Shown in pieces: positions 33,785 through 42,189 of a DNA stretch of 44,112 nt (its first letter is position 1; every line of letters starts with the position of its first letter). Source of the DNA: Scytonema sp. UIC 10036 (GTDB lineage: Bacteria > Cyanobacteriota > Cyanobacteriia > Cyanobacteriales > Nostocaceae). The position numbers and the translations under genes were made by a program. The notes beneath the pieces were generated by a model. The model worked only from the letters and a program-made list of their open reading frames with translations, had not been told where the DNA came from and searched no databases. The stretch is from assembly GCF_009725235.1 (NCBI RefSeq), contig NZ_WJFC01000103.1, positions 1-44,112 on the forward strand. The letters run 5' to 3'.

Positions 33785-34135
33785 ATGACAGGAAAAGGAC
33801 AGGGATTTGGCTTCGGCTTGGGCAAAATGAAAGAATTGGCTGACGCTTTTAAAAAAGCACAGCAGGTTCAAGAAGGCGCAAAGCGACTTCAAGAAGAATT
33901 AGAGCAAATGGAGATTCAGGGGGAAGCTGGTGGTGGTTTGGTCAAGGTGATTGTCAGTGGTAACCAAGAACCCAAGCGAGTGGAAATTTCTCCCAACGCT
34001 ATTAATGAAGGAGCAGATGTACTCTCGGATCTTGTTACTGCGGCAATGAAAGACGCTTATTACAAATCTACGGCAACAATGCGCGAACGCATGGAAGAAC
34101 TCACCAGTGGTCTAGAACTTCCTGGATTCCAGTAA
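33785..34135 (+). CDS. ybaB: YbaB/EbfC nucleoid-associated protein
   Basis: 116 residues. Glycine-rich head ([13 protein letters not shown]) then the YbaB core: [38 protein letters not shown] and a C-terminal helix ([20 protein letters not shown]). It forms a dimeric DNA-binding tweezer-like fold and acts in nucleoid organisation. The family is normal in length here. The 34209 phosphatase gene follows on the same strand across a repeat. Confidence 0.92.
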   Translation: MTGKGQGFGFGLGKMKELADAFKKAQQVQEGAKRLQEELEQMEIQGEAGGGLVKVIVSGNQEPKRVEISPNAINEGADVLSDLVTAAMKDAYYKSTATMRERMEELTSGLELPGFQ

Positions 34136-34152
34136 TTTTGTCAAGTGTCTAT

Positions 34153-34202
34153 CGTCCTTTGTCATTAGAATACAACTAATGACAAATGACCAATGACCAA
34201 TG
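34153..34202. repeat. CAATGAC/TCATTAG short repeat with inverted part
   Basis: CCTTTGTCATTAG and CTAATGACAAATG form a stem, followed by ATGACCA-type units. The repeat supplies an ATG at 34200 in frame with the phosphatase. Confidence 0.6.
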
Positions 34203-34208
34203 ACGTTT

Positions 34209-34685
34209 ATGCCATATAAACTGCTGTTTGTCTGCCTGGGAAATATCTGTCGCTCACCATCGGCAGAAAATATAATGAATCATCTCATTACCCAGGCTGG
34301 GCTAAGCGAAAGCATTATCTGTGACTCTGCTGGTACATCTAGCTATCACATTGGCAGCCCTCCCGATGCCAGGATGAGTGCTGCTGCTTTTCAAAAGCTA
34401 CAAATTAAACTCAGTGGTCGAGGGCGTCAGTTTCGAAAGTCAGACTTTGAAATTTTTGACATGATACTAGCTATGGATCGAGAGAATTATGAGGATATCC
34501 TCTCTCTTGACCGAACTGGCAAGTATCACCACAAAGTCCACTTGATATGTGATTTTTGCTCTAGGCATACTCTTAAAGAAGTTCCCGATCCCTACTACGG
34601 TGGTCCGGAGGGATTTAATCAAGTGATTGACTTACTTGTTGATGCTTGTGAAGGTCTGTTGAAAACACTGACCAGTAAACACTGA
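34209..34685 (+). CDS. low molecular weight protein-tyrosine phosphatase
   Basis: 158 residues from ATG 34209 (a repeat-derived ATG three codons earlier is less likely). The P-loop is CLGNICRS (Cys nucleophile plus Arg), directly after FV, and the general acid is in VPDPYYGG near residue 130. It dephosphorylates tyrosine residues in bacterial signalling or polysaccharide regulation; the arsenate reductase sub-type is less likely. The final residues TSKH and the TGA come from a CTGACCAGT heptamer remnant. Confidence 0.9.
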   Translation: MPYKLLFVCLGNICRSPSAENIMNHLITQAGLSESIICDSAGTSSYHIGSPPDARMSAAAFQKLQIKLSGRGRQFRKSDFEIFDMILAMDRENYEDILSLDRTGKYHHKVHLICDFCSRHTLKEVPDPYYGGPEGFNQVIDLLVDACEGLLKTLTSKH

Positions 34686-34711
34686 CCAGTGACCAGCGAC
34701 CGGACGTACTT

Positions 34712-34780
34712 ATCCTCTCGTTCCCAACTCATCCTCTCGTTCCCAACTCATCCTCTCGTTCCCAGGCTCTGCCTGGGAAT
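34712..34780. repeat. 19-bp tandem repeats plus a 9-bp hairpin (left flank of a decayed element)
   Basis: The unit ATCCTCTCGTTCCCAACTC is repeated at 34712, 34731 and 34750 (the third changes to GGCT). A perfect hairpin TTCCCAGGC-TCT-GCCTGGGAA follows (34759-34779). The same 9-bp stem recurs at the right flank (35470-35490). Confidence 0.85.
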
Positions 34781-34838
34781 GCAGGCTGCTCGGCTCTGCC
34801 TCGCACCTTCTAGCTAAATATTACGAGGCAGTCGGAAT

Positions 34839-35446
34839 GAAAAAATTGTCATTGCGATCGTGAACACGGAAATTCTAAGACATGGCAATATAATTAAAGC
34901 TGAAAAAGTATCCGTAAAAGCTTGGCAGAAACGTTATGGGAAAGCAATAGCCGCCAAGTCACTCTTGTTTTGTACAATCTGAATTGCAACGCAAAGCTGA
35001 AAATGCTAACGGTCAATTCATCACCTTTTCTACTCAAAAAACTGCACTGTCACAAACTCATTTGAATGGGCAACGTATTAAGAAACCCTTATCAGAAAGA
35101 GTGCATAAAGATGTAACAGGTAAAGCAGTTATGCAGCGCGATCTCTTCAGTGCTTATTTGAGTAGATTTGTTAATGAGGATCAGCTTCTATGGGAGAGTG
35201 CTGCTCGTCAGTATTCGGGGACGGAGCCGTCCCTTGTGGATGCCACCGAAGCGTTATGAAAACCAAACTGCGAGCCGAGTAGGCAAGTCCGAAAGCGGGA
35301 AGACTCATTCTCCCTCAGAGCAGTTATCCCAGAAAGGCAAAAAGTCTAGCCAGATAGTCACTAAGGACGAAAAGCTAGACCCGAATTTGCCCGAATCCGC
35401 GCAGCTGTCTTCTCGCGGAGTGGCTCAACTACGGTTAAATATTTAG
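34839..35446 (+). pseudogene. decayed TnpB-like transposase (C-terminal part, frameshifted)
   Basis: Conceptual translation in three frames reads like the C-terminus of a cyanobacterial TnpB-related protein: EKVSVKAWQKRYGKAIAAKS (to ~34955), then after a shift ELQRKAENANGQFITF, TALSQTHLNGQRIKKPLSER, QRDLFSAYLSRFV, WESAARQYSGTEPSL, and after a second shift near 35255 YENQTASRVGKSESGKTHSP. The second Asp region (QRDLFSAYL) survives but the zinc-finger cysteines are gone, replaced by THLNG and KDVTG. The 5' two thirds, with RuvC I and II, are missing. It is flanked by matching hairpins. Confidence 0.7.
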
Positions 35447-35469
35447 GAGGCGGAGCCTCGACGAAGGCA

Positions 35470-35490
35470 TTCCCAGGCTCCGCCTGGGAA
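35470..35490. repeat. hairpin TTCCCAGGC-TCC-GCCTGGGAA (right flank)
   Basis: A perfect 9-bp stem with a 3-base loop. Its stem is identical to that at 34759-34779 and it continues as GAACGAG, the reverse complement of the CTCGTTC on the left side, so the two flanks form a pair of inverted repeats around the decayed transposase. Confidence 0.85.
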
Positions 35491-35518
35491 CGAGGGGGGT
35501 TGGTCACTGGTCAGGTGT

Positions 35519-36517
35519 TTAACAAGCGGTTTGAAATTCGCCTATCATTTTTACTTCTGGTTCTAAAACGATCGCCCAACGCTCTTGTACTTCCCTCTGG
35601 ACGTGACGGATGACATTGAAAATATCCCAAGCACTCGCTCCACCGCAATTAACGATAAAATTGGCATGACGTTGTGCGACTTGTGCTTTACCAATTTGGT
35701 AGCCTTTCAAACCACTTTGCTCAATTAACCAACCTGCCGCATGGAGTTTGGGATTGCGGAAAACGCTACCACAGCTAGGCAAGTGATATGGCTGAGTATT
35801 TAGTCTGTGCTGTTTGTGCTGTTTGGTAACTGCCAAAACCTGTTCTGGGGCTGCTCCTGGCTGTAGCTGGAAGGTGGCTTGAGTCACTATTTTCTTGCTA
35901 CCTTGCAGTACTGAAGTTCGATAGCTATAATCCAACCGTTCGCGACTCAGTGTCTCTAAAGTCCCATCGGGGAGAAGAACTTCCACACTGGATAAGATAT
36001 CTGCGATACAGCTGTTGTGTGCTCCTGCATTCATGACAACAGCACCACCAACGGTTCCCGGTATGCCAACAGCCCACTCCAATCCTTGCCACCCATGGGC
36101 TGCTGCTGACCACACTAAACTAGGAAGGGGTTCTCCAGCTGCGACAGTGACTCGACCTGTTTCTATATCAAAATGGCTGTGGCGCAAATGACGGGTTACG
36201 ATCGCTAGACCTGGTATACCGCAATCGCTAATCAGTAAGTTCGAGCCGGCTCCTAGTACTGTTACTGGTAGCTCATGTGTTTGAGCGTACTGAATACTGG
36301 CTCGTAAAGCTTCTAAGTTGCGGGGCGCAACACACCATTGGGCGGGACCGCCTACTCTATAAGAAGTATACCCTGCGAGCGAAACTTGTGATTTTATAAC
36401 GCAATCAGTGCCTGGTAAATAAATTTCTTGACTTTCGGCGGAATTAGCTGTTAGCTGTCTGCTGTCATTTATGTTATGAACTTTACAGACATTTGCAACT
36501 GCCTGGGAGATAGTCAT
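35519..36517 (-). CDS. murB: UDP-N-acetylenolpyruvoylglucosamine reductase
   Basis: 332 residues from ATG 36517; the frame extends upstream to a TTG (36637), but those 40 residues do not look like MurB. FAD-binding blocks are SYRVGGPAQW, VLGAGSNLLISD and GIPGTVGGAVVMNAGAH. The catalytic Ser region is SCGSVFRNP and the C-terminal LEPEVKMIG carries the conserved Glu. It is the type IIa/IIb-like form without the Tyr loop. It reduces UDP-GlcNAc-enolpyruvate with NADPH to UDP-MurNAc. Same strand and 160 bp after murC, consistent with a murC-murB operon. Confidence 0.93.
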   Translation of the reverse strand: MTISQAVANVCKVHNINDSRQLTANSAESQEIYLPGTDCVIKSQVSLAGYTSYRVGGPAQWCVAPRNLEALRASIQYAQTHELPVTVLGAGSNLLISDCGIPGLAIVTRHLRHSHFDIETGRVTVAAGEPLPSLVWSAAAHGWQGLEWAVGIPGTVGGAVVMNAGAHNSCIADILSSVEVLLPDGTLETLSRERLDYSYRTSVLQGSKKIVTQATFQLQPGAAPEQVLAVTKQHKQHRLNTQPYHLPSCGSVFRNPKLHAAGWLIEQSGLKGYQIGKAQVAQRHANFIVNCGGASAWDIFNVIRHVQREVQERWAIVLEPEVKMIGEFQTAC

Positions 36518-36677
36518 ATCTTTATACAATGAGGTAAATATTGATGTTGATCTGTCGTCAAAGTAAGACACGCTTAGGAAGGCAACGTAACTATTGCGAG
36601 ACGGACACCATGCGAGTGAATGAACAATTCCTTGCAAGGAATTGGTTCCCTCTCACCACATACGGGTTGCTCTTCTT

Positions 36678-38138
36678 CTAGGAAGTTGCTTGAGCTGGTT
36701 GGCAAAGTGTTGCCATGACATCGGGAATCACTTGATTGAGATTCCCGGCTCCCAAAAACAGCGCCAAGTCTCCACGACGCAGTGTTTGCAGCAAGTACTC
36801 ACATACTGCAGTTAATGTTGGTTGATAGGTTACCTGCGCGTTGTGCTTGGCAACTTCATCAGCCAATTTTTCCCCACTGATTTGCCCTAAATTAGGCTCC
36901 CCTGCACTGTAAATATCTGTCAGGACAACTAGATCTGCATAACTAAACGACTCGGCAAATTCCTGTAAAAAGGTCAATGTACGGCTGTAACGATGGGGTT
37001 GGAAGATAGCAACTACTCTTTGCCCCGGTCTTGCTTGAAGGCGTGCGGCAGCAAGAGTAGCACGGATTTCACTGGGATGATGGGCGTAGTCATCTATGAA
37101 AGTCACGCCGTTGGCTTCCCCTCGGAATTCAAAACGTCGTCTTGCACCTTCAAAGGTGGAAAGCCCTTTGGCTATTTCTCCAAATTCTAAGCCCAATAGC
37201 CGCCCTACCGCAACGGCTGCTAAAGCGTTGCTGAGGTTGTGTTTGCTGAGCAAGCGTAAATTTAATACGCCTAAGCTTTTTCCTCTCTCCCACACTAAAG
37301 CGGTTGTACCATCGGCCCGATAGTCTACGTTGGTCACAGTATAGTCGGCGTTCTTATCAGAATATAAGCTATAACCGATCGTTGGTTTTAGGCGATCGCG
37401 CACTGTTTCGCAATCAATGCTACCCACTAGGGTTTTACAACCTCGAGCAAATGTTTGGAAGATTTCCACCACTTCGTCTAATGTTTCATAGTGGTCGGGA
37501 TGGTCTAATTCGATATTAGTAATTATGCCTATTTCTGGAGCATGCTTGACAAGAGAACCATCTGATTCATCTGCTTCTGCTACTAAATATCGACTTTGTC
37601 CCAGTCTTGCGTTTCCAGACCAGGCATCAACTTCTCCACCTACTAAAATCGTCGGATCTAACCCGGCTTTAAGTAGCATGTAACCGATCATGCTACTGGT
37701 TGTTGTTTTGCCGTGGGTTCCCGCTACAGCGATACTATGATAATCAGCGATTAATGCGGCCAATACATCGGAGCGATGAAAAATAGGACATTTTAATTCC
37801 AGAGCAGCTTTATATTCTAAATTATTTGTGTTAATCGCTGTAGAACATATAACTTGAGGTAGTTTTTCGGCGGCGTTATTCAGTGATTCTTGGGTGTTTA
37901 ATCCCGATTCGTTAGCTTGAGAATGCGGCTTAAAGAATTCAAGATTACTTGCCTCTTGCTTGCCAAATATATGAGCACCGATAGATTCCAAACGCCGAGT
38001 GATATGATTTGGACGAAGATCCGATCCTGAGACTGGTAAATTACGCTGGGTTAAAACATGGGCTAAAGCGGACATTCCAATGCCGCCCACACCAATGAAA
38101 TGAAATGGTCTACCGCCAAAGTCTACTGAATTTTGCAT
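36678..38138 (-). CDS. murC: UDP-N-acetylmuramate-L-alanine ligase
   Basis: 486 residues. The Rossmann N-domain has IGVGGIGMSALAHVL (15-29), the ATP P-loop is VAGTHGKTTTSSM (138-150), and the ligase blocks EADESDGSL and DDYAHHPSEI are present. MurC adds L-Ala to UDP-MurNAc in the cytoplasm. An extra low-complexity insert (~63-95, SNLEFFKPHSQANESGLNTQ) separates two N-domain strands. First gene of the murC-murB pair; the region upstream is divergent to nadD. Confidence 0.95.
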   Translation of the reverse strand: MQNSVDFGGRPFHFIGVGGIGMSALAHVLTQRNLPVSGSDLRPNHITRRLESIGAHIFGKQEASNLEFFKPHSQANESGLNTQESLNNAAEKLPQVICSTAINTNNLEYKAALELKCPIFHRSDVLAALIADYHSIAVAGTHGKTTTSSMIGYMLLKAGLDPTILVGGEVDAWSGNARLGQSRYLVAEADESDGSLVKHAPEIGIITNIELDHPDHYETLDEVVEIFQTFARGCKTLVGSIDCETVRDRLKPTIGYSLYSDKNADYTVTNVDYRADGTTALVWERGKSLGVLNLRLLSKHNLSNALAAVAVGRLLGLEFGEIAKGLSTFEGARRRFEFRGEANGVTFIDDYAHHPSEIRATLAAARLQARPGQRVVAIFQPHRYSRTLTFLQEFAESFSYADLVVLTDIYSAGEPNLGQISGEKLADEVAKHNAQVTYQPTLTAVCEYLLQTLRRGDLALFLGAGNLNQVIPDVMATLCQPAQATS

Positions 38139-38479
38139 TGTTTTCTCCTCTTACACCACACCACACAATAATATTAAATGACACGCGTATCATAACAGGA
38201 ATGATATTTTTACCGATACTACCTTTATATATGCTGCATAGCTGTGGAATTTATTATTCCCTTTTTTGGCTGTAAATTCAAATCGATTTTATCCTTGACA
38301 GAGATTTTTTCTCTGTTTGAACAGATATTATGTTTATTCTTCCAATTTCTAGTGAATCGGGAAACAATTAATTGTAATTCTAAATACATATTTTTGCCTA
38401 AATTTCAAGATTTTGTTATATTAGGGGGTTGTTGGTAAATTCGCGTGAAAACTAAATAGCGCGATCGTTAACTGAGTCA
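38139..38479. other. divergent intergenic region murC / nadD
   Basis: About 340 AT-rich bases between two diverging core genes, so promoters for both should lie here. A plus-strand frame of 64 codons (38244-38438) is hydrophobic and low-complexity and lacks any family pattern. GCGATCG occurs at 38460 just upstream of the nadD start. No clear -10/-35 pair can be assigned. Confidence 0.5.
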
Positions 38480-39100
38480 ATGCGACGATTGGCAATTTTT
38501 GGAGGCACTTTCGATCCCGTTCATTGGGGACACCTGATTTTAGCTGAGGCAGCTTTGCATCAAGTGCCTTTAGAGCAGGTAATTTGGGTGCCATCATTCA
38601 ATCCTCCTTACAAACAAGCAGCGACCTTTGAGCATCGAGTAGAAATGGTTAAACGAGCGATCGCAGAGAATCCGAAGTTTGCCTTGTCACAAGTTGAACA
38701 AGATCTTTCGGGATCTTCTTTTGCGATCGACACCCTGATAAATTTATCAGCAGACCACCCAAATACACACTGGTACTGGATTATTGGATTAGATGCGTTT
38801 CAGACCTTACCTCGCTGGTACCGTGGACAGGAATTAGCACAGCTTTGCGAGTGGTTGATAGCACCGCGACTCCTAAGTGGTGAGAATATAACTCAAAGTG
38901 AGACAATCTGCAAGCAAGTGGTGCAAAAGCTTACAAAACAAACTTTTAACATACACTGGCAATTATTGAATATCCCGTTCATAGGGCTTTCGTCAAGTCT
39001 CATCCGTAATATGTATTCTGAAGGCAGATCGATTCGTTATCTAGTGCCAGAAATGGTTAGAGCCTACATCGTCAACCATAACCTGTATGCAAAAGGGTAG
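38480..39100 (+). CDS. nadD: nicotinate-nucleotide adenylyltransferase
   Basis: 206 residues. The nucleotidyltransferase motif GGTFDPVHWGH (8-18) and the C-terminal SSSLIRN with the GRSIRYLVP block are present, along with WIIGLDAFQTLPRW. It adenylates nicotinate mononucleotide to deamido-NAD. No NUDIX fusion and no NAD synthetase follows. Transcribed away from murC; gap2 lies 122 bp downstream on the same strand. Confidence 0.92.
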   Translation: MRRLAIFGGTFDPVHWGHLILAEAALHQVPLEQVIWVPSFNPPYKQAATFEHRVEMVKRAIAENPKFALSQVEQDLSGSSFAIDTLINLSADHPNTHWYWIIGLDAFQTLPRWYRGQELAQLCEWLIAPRLLSGENITQSETICKQVVQKLTKQTFNIHWQLLNIPFIGLSSSLIRNMYSEGRSIRYLVPEMVRAYIVNHNLYAKG

Positions 39101-39222
39101 GAAAAAAATATTTATTTTTGTGGCTCTAACACTTTATAGTTATAAATACTCCCCCCTTTACGGTATGATCGGGGTCATTGGTAGCTTTTAATAAGGTATA
39201 TAACGATAGAGGGCAAGACGCT

Positions 39223-40239
39223 GTGATTAGAGTAGCAATAAATGGTTTTGGGCGCATCGGGCGTAACTTTGCGCGTTGCTGGGTAGGCAGAGAGAATAGC
39301 AATATTGACCTAGCTGCTATCAACGATACTTCCGACCCCAGAACGAACGCGCACCTGCTGAAGTATGACACAATGCTAGGGAAGTTAAAGGGTGTTGACA
39401 TTAGCGCTGATGACAACTCCATCACCGTTAACGGTAAAACCATTAAGTGTGTATCCGACCGTAACCCAGAAAACTTGCCCTGGAAAGACTGGGATATCGA
39501 TCTCATTATTGAAGCCACAGGTGTATTTACGAATAGAGAAGGAGCAACCAAGCATCTGAATGCGGGAGCCAAAAAGGTTCTTATCACTGCTCCAGGAAAG
39601 AACGATGATGGCACTTTTGTGGTAGGCGTTAACCATCACGACTATGACCACGAAAAACACCATATCATCAGCAACGCTAGTTGTACTACAAACTGTTTGG
39701 CTCCTATTGCTAAGGTGTTGCACGAAAAATTCGGCATCATCAAAGGCACCATGACCACTACTCACAGCTACACGGGTGACCAGCGTTTGTTGGATGCTTC
39801 CCACAGAGATGTCCGTCGGGCGCGTGCAGCAGCTCTCAACATTGTGCCTACCTCTACAGGCGCAGCTAAAGCTGTAGCCTTGGTATTGCCAGATTTGAAG
39901 GGCAAGCTAAACGGTGTTGCACTTCGCGTTCCTACCCCTAATGTTTCTATGGTGGATTTTGTCATACAAGTCGAAAAATCTACCATCACTGAAGAAGTTA
40001 ACCAAGCCCTCAAAGAAGCTTCTGAAAATTCACTCAAAGGCATTCTCGCGTATAGCGAGGAAGCACTGGTATCTTCTGATTACCAAGGTACTGATGAATC
40101 TTCGATTGTTGATGCCAGCTTAACAATGGTCATGGGCGGAGACTTGGTTAAGGTTATGGCTTGGTACGATAACGAATGGGGCTACAGTCAGCGTGTACTC
40201 GATCTTGCTGAATTGGTTGCTGAAAAATGGGTTAAATAG
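39223..40239 (+). CDS. gap2: glyceraldehyde-3-phosphate dehydrogenase, photosynthetic type
   Basis: 338 residues from GTG 39223, preceded by GAGGG, giving the normal length; an in-frame TTG at 39178 is less likely. NAD(P)-binding [11 protein letters not shown] (6-16), catalytic C154 ([12 protein letters not shown]) and H181, and the C-terminal [12 protein letters not shown] are present. The coenzyme-selecting segment AINDTSD is the Gap2 form, able to use NADPH, which reduces 1,3-bisphosphoglycerate in the Calvin cycle. Intact, and the only glycolytic/Calvin gene here. Confidence 0.93.
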   Translation: MIRVAINGFGRIGRNFARCWVGRENSNIDLAAINDTSDPRTNAHLLKYDTMLGKLKGVDISADDNSITVNGKTIKCVSDRNPENLPWKDWDIDLIIEATGVFTNREGATKHLNAGAKKVLITAPGKNDDGTFVVGVNHHDYDHEKHHIISNASCTTNCLAPIAKVLHEKFGIIKGTMTTTHSYTGDQRLLDASHRDVRRARAAALNIVPTSTGAAKAVALVLPDLKGKLNGVALRVPTPNVSMVDFVIQVEKSTITEEVNQALKEASENSLKGILAYSEEALVSSDYQGTDESSIVDASLTMVMGGDLVKVMAWYDNEWGYSQRVLDLAELVAEKWVK

Positions 40240-40244
40240 TTATT

Positions 40245-40340
40245 TGTTAGTGGTTAGTGGTTAGTCGTTAGTGGTTGGTGGTTTTTACAACTAACAACCA
40301 ACAACTATCCACTAACAACTATCCACTAACAACTATCCAA
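40245..40340. repeat. inverted heptamer arrays between convergent gap2 and thiL
   Basis: TTAGTGG/TTAGTCG units (40247-40280) are followed by ACAACTAAC/CAACTATCC units (40289-40340) in the opposite sense, so the transcript from either side can fold back. They fill the whole gap and may act as a two-way terminator. Confidence 0.85.
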
Positions 40341-41367
40341 AATGCTGAAATCCCCGATTAAGTGTAAGCACTTGGTTGGGATTTTTTTTGTCTTGGTCTC
40401 GTAAAATTACTGTTGACTCATTGGTAGTTGTCCCCACGATCGCAGCGTTTTTTCCCAGTATTTGTACAAACTTTTCTGCTACTTCTTTGGGCATACACAA
40501 TACAAGTTCAAAATCCTCGCCGCCATATAAGGCATATTCTAGGGCTTGTTCTTTGGTTAACCAGGAATGGAATGCTTCAGGTAAGGGAATTTGTGTACTC
40601 TCAACAACAGCGCCTACTTTACTGTTGCGGCAAATTTGTATGATAGCATCTGCTAAACCATCACTGCTGTCCATTCCGGAGATGGGGATTGGGTACTGGG
40701 GATTGGGTACTGGGGATTGGGTTACTAAGATTTTCCAGAGTATGGGTAGGACATCCAGTCGCGGTTGGGGACGCTGATGTGCTTTGATTAAGGTTGTGCG
40801 ATCGCTAACACTAAGATTTTTCCCTAGTTCGGGATGTAGAAGTAATTGTAAGCCAGCAGCGGAAGCACCATGAATTCCTGTCACAACAATGGCATCTCCC
40901 ACTTTAGCATTGTCGCGACGGATGGTTTGCAATGGATTAACTTGACCGAGTGCGGTGATGGCTATGGTTGTGGTGGGCGATCGTACTATATCTCCACCAA
41001 CAATGGGTGTATTATATTTTTGCAAACATTGTGACATTCCCTGGTATAGTCTATCCACCCAGCTGACAGCAACTTTGCCGGGTAGTCCCAAGCCAACCGT
41101 AATGCCTAATGGAGTTGCTCCCATTGCTGCTACATCAGATAAATTGGCGGCGGCGGCTCGCCAACCAACATCCTCTGGGGATGTCGTAATATCGCTGAAG
41201 TGTACACCATCAATTAACACATCAGTAGTTACTACTAAAGATTTTCCTGGTTCAGTAGATAGCACAGCCGCATCATCTCCAACAATGTCTGGAGGACAAT
41301 AACGCTGCAATCTTTCTAAAAGACCTTGTTCTCCAATATCTCCAACTAACACAGATTCGCTATTCAT
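40333..41367 (-). CDS. thiL: thiamine-monophosphate kinase, with an in-frame repeat insertion
   Basis: 344 residues from ATG 41367 (GGAAAGAGAT precedes; an upstream TTG start would encode repeat-derived residues). ThiL blocks are GDDAAVL, TTDVLIDGVHF, RAAAANLSDVAAMGATPLG, GGDIVRSP, GMDSSDGLADA and YGGEDFELVL. It phosphorylates thiamine phosphate to thiamine diphosphate. Between PILWKIL and ISGMDSSDG sits VTQSPVPNPQYPIP, encoded by three 14-bp tandem copies that keep frame, a sequence not expected in the family. Confidence 0.9.
   Translation of the reverse strand: MNSESVLVGDIGEQGLLERLQRYCPPDIVGDDAAVLSTEPGKSLVVTTDVLIDGVHFSDITTSPEDVGWRAAAANLSDVAAMGATPLGITVGLGLPGKVAVSWVDRLYQGMSQCLQKYNTPIVGGDIVRSPTTTIAITALGQVNPLQTIRRDNAKVGDAIVVTGIHGASAAGLQLLLHPELGKNLSVSDRTTLIKAHQRPQPRLDVLPILWKILVTQSPVPNPQYPIPISGMDSSDGLADAIIQICRNSKVGAVVESTQIPLPEAFHSWLTKEQALEYALYGGEDFELVLCMPKEVAEKFVQILGKNAAIVGTTTNESTVILRDQDKKNPNQVLTLNRGFQHFG
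40683..40724. repeat. 14-bp tandem repeat inside thiL
   Basis: Three consecutive copies of TGGGGATTGGGTAC (the last ending TTA). 42 bases equals 14 codons, so the frame survives. Related GGGGATTGG sequence also lies upstream of the thiL start (41387-41400). Confidence 0.9.
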
Positions 41368-41449
41368 ATCTCTTTCCGAGTCCCTAATCGCCAATCCCCA
41401 GTTCCCATTTTCAAGTTACGATAAAAATACTGTTTCGGAGTCTGTTTGT

Positions 41450-42022
41450 ATGGTAACTATACCAGCAATCGATCTCACCTTTGAGGAGTATTTAACCTAT
41501 GATGATGGTACTGGCTTTCACTATGAACTGGTGGATGGTAGGTTAGAACTAATGAATCCACCGAGTATTGAACATTTCCTCGTTGCTGATTTTCTAGACA
41601 CAGTATTGAAGACAGAAATTAAGCGTTTAAGCCTACCGTGGCTTTGTTTCAGAGAAACTGGAGTAAGAACAGGTAAAAAGAAATCTCGATTAACTGATAT
41701 TTCTGTAGTCACACAAGAGCAAGCTAAGGAATTGAAGAATGCATCGGCGGTATTTCAGTCGCCCCCACTTCTAATAGTAGAAGTGGTCAGCCCAGAATCT
41801 GTTAAGCGAGATTATCGTTATAAGCGTTCTGAATATGCAGCATTGGAAGTACCGGAATATTGGATTGTAGATCCATTGGATACGAAAATTACAGTTTTGT
41901 TCTTAGAAGAAGGTCTTTACGAAGAGAGCGTTTTAACTGACAACCACCAGATTGTATCTCGTACTTTTCCTGAATTATTCATTACTGTTGAACAAGTTTT
42001 TGCTGCAAGTAATCTTGGTTAA
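41450..42022 (+). CDS. Uma2 family (DUF820) PD-(D/E)XK-like protein
   Basis: 190 residues with the DUF820 pattern: FEEYLTYDDGTGFHYELVDGRLE at the start, LTDISVV, then PPLLIVEVVSPES (the E-x-V core strand) and DYRYKRSEYAALEVPEYWIVDP. These proteins are very abundant in cyanobacteria, resemble restriction-type nucleases and are annotated as putative endonucleases, but their substrate and role are unproven. No transposase or antitoxin adjacent. Normal length. Confidence 0.88.
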   Translation: MVTIPAIDLTFEEYLTYDDGTGFHYELVDGRLELMNPPSIEHFLVADFLDTVLKTEIKRLSLPWLCFRETGVRTGKKKSRLTDISVVTQEQAKELKNASAVFQSPPLLIVEVVSPESVKRDYRYKRSEYAALEVPEYWIVDPLDTKITVLFLEEGLYEESVLTDNHQIVSRTFPELFITVEQVFAASNLG

Positions 42023-42053
42023 TTTGTAACCGTTACAGGATTCCAAACATTAC

Positions 42054-42114
42054 CCTCCCCGATATATTGGGGAGGTAACTAGATTTCTCTTATTTCCCCC
42101 CTTTATAAGGGGGG
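42054..42114. terminator. paired hairpins between convergent genes
   Basis: CCTCCCC (42054-42060) pairs with GGGGAGG (42069-42075), and CCCCCCTT (42096-42103) pairs with AAGGGGGG (42107-42114). Both lie between the Uma2 and cyclophilin 3' ends. The second hairpin is a common dispersed element in such genomes. T-runs are weak, so terminator function is probable rather than certain. Confidence 0.55.
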
Positions 42115-42189
42115 ACTAAGGGGGGTAAATAGAATTTGTGACACTATAGCCTTTCCAAGAGGGGATTAAGGGGAGTAAATCTAACCTGT

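Noticed and set aside
36518..36637. Extended N-terminus of MurB starting at TTG 36637
   Set aside because: The first 40 residues show no MurB similarity, and a natural ATG lies at 36517.
38244..38438. 64-codon plus-strand ORF upstream of nadD
   Set aside because: AT-rich, Phe/Leu/Ile-heavy translation with no start signal, lying in a divergent promoter region.
39178..39222. Longer gap2 start at TTG 39178
   Set aside because: The GTG at 39223 gives the normal family length and has GAGGG upstream; the extra 15 residues do not resemble Gap2.
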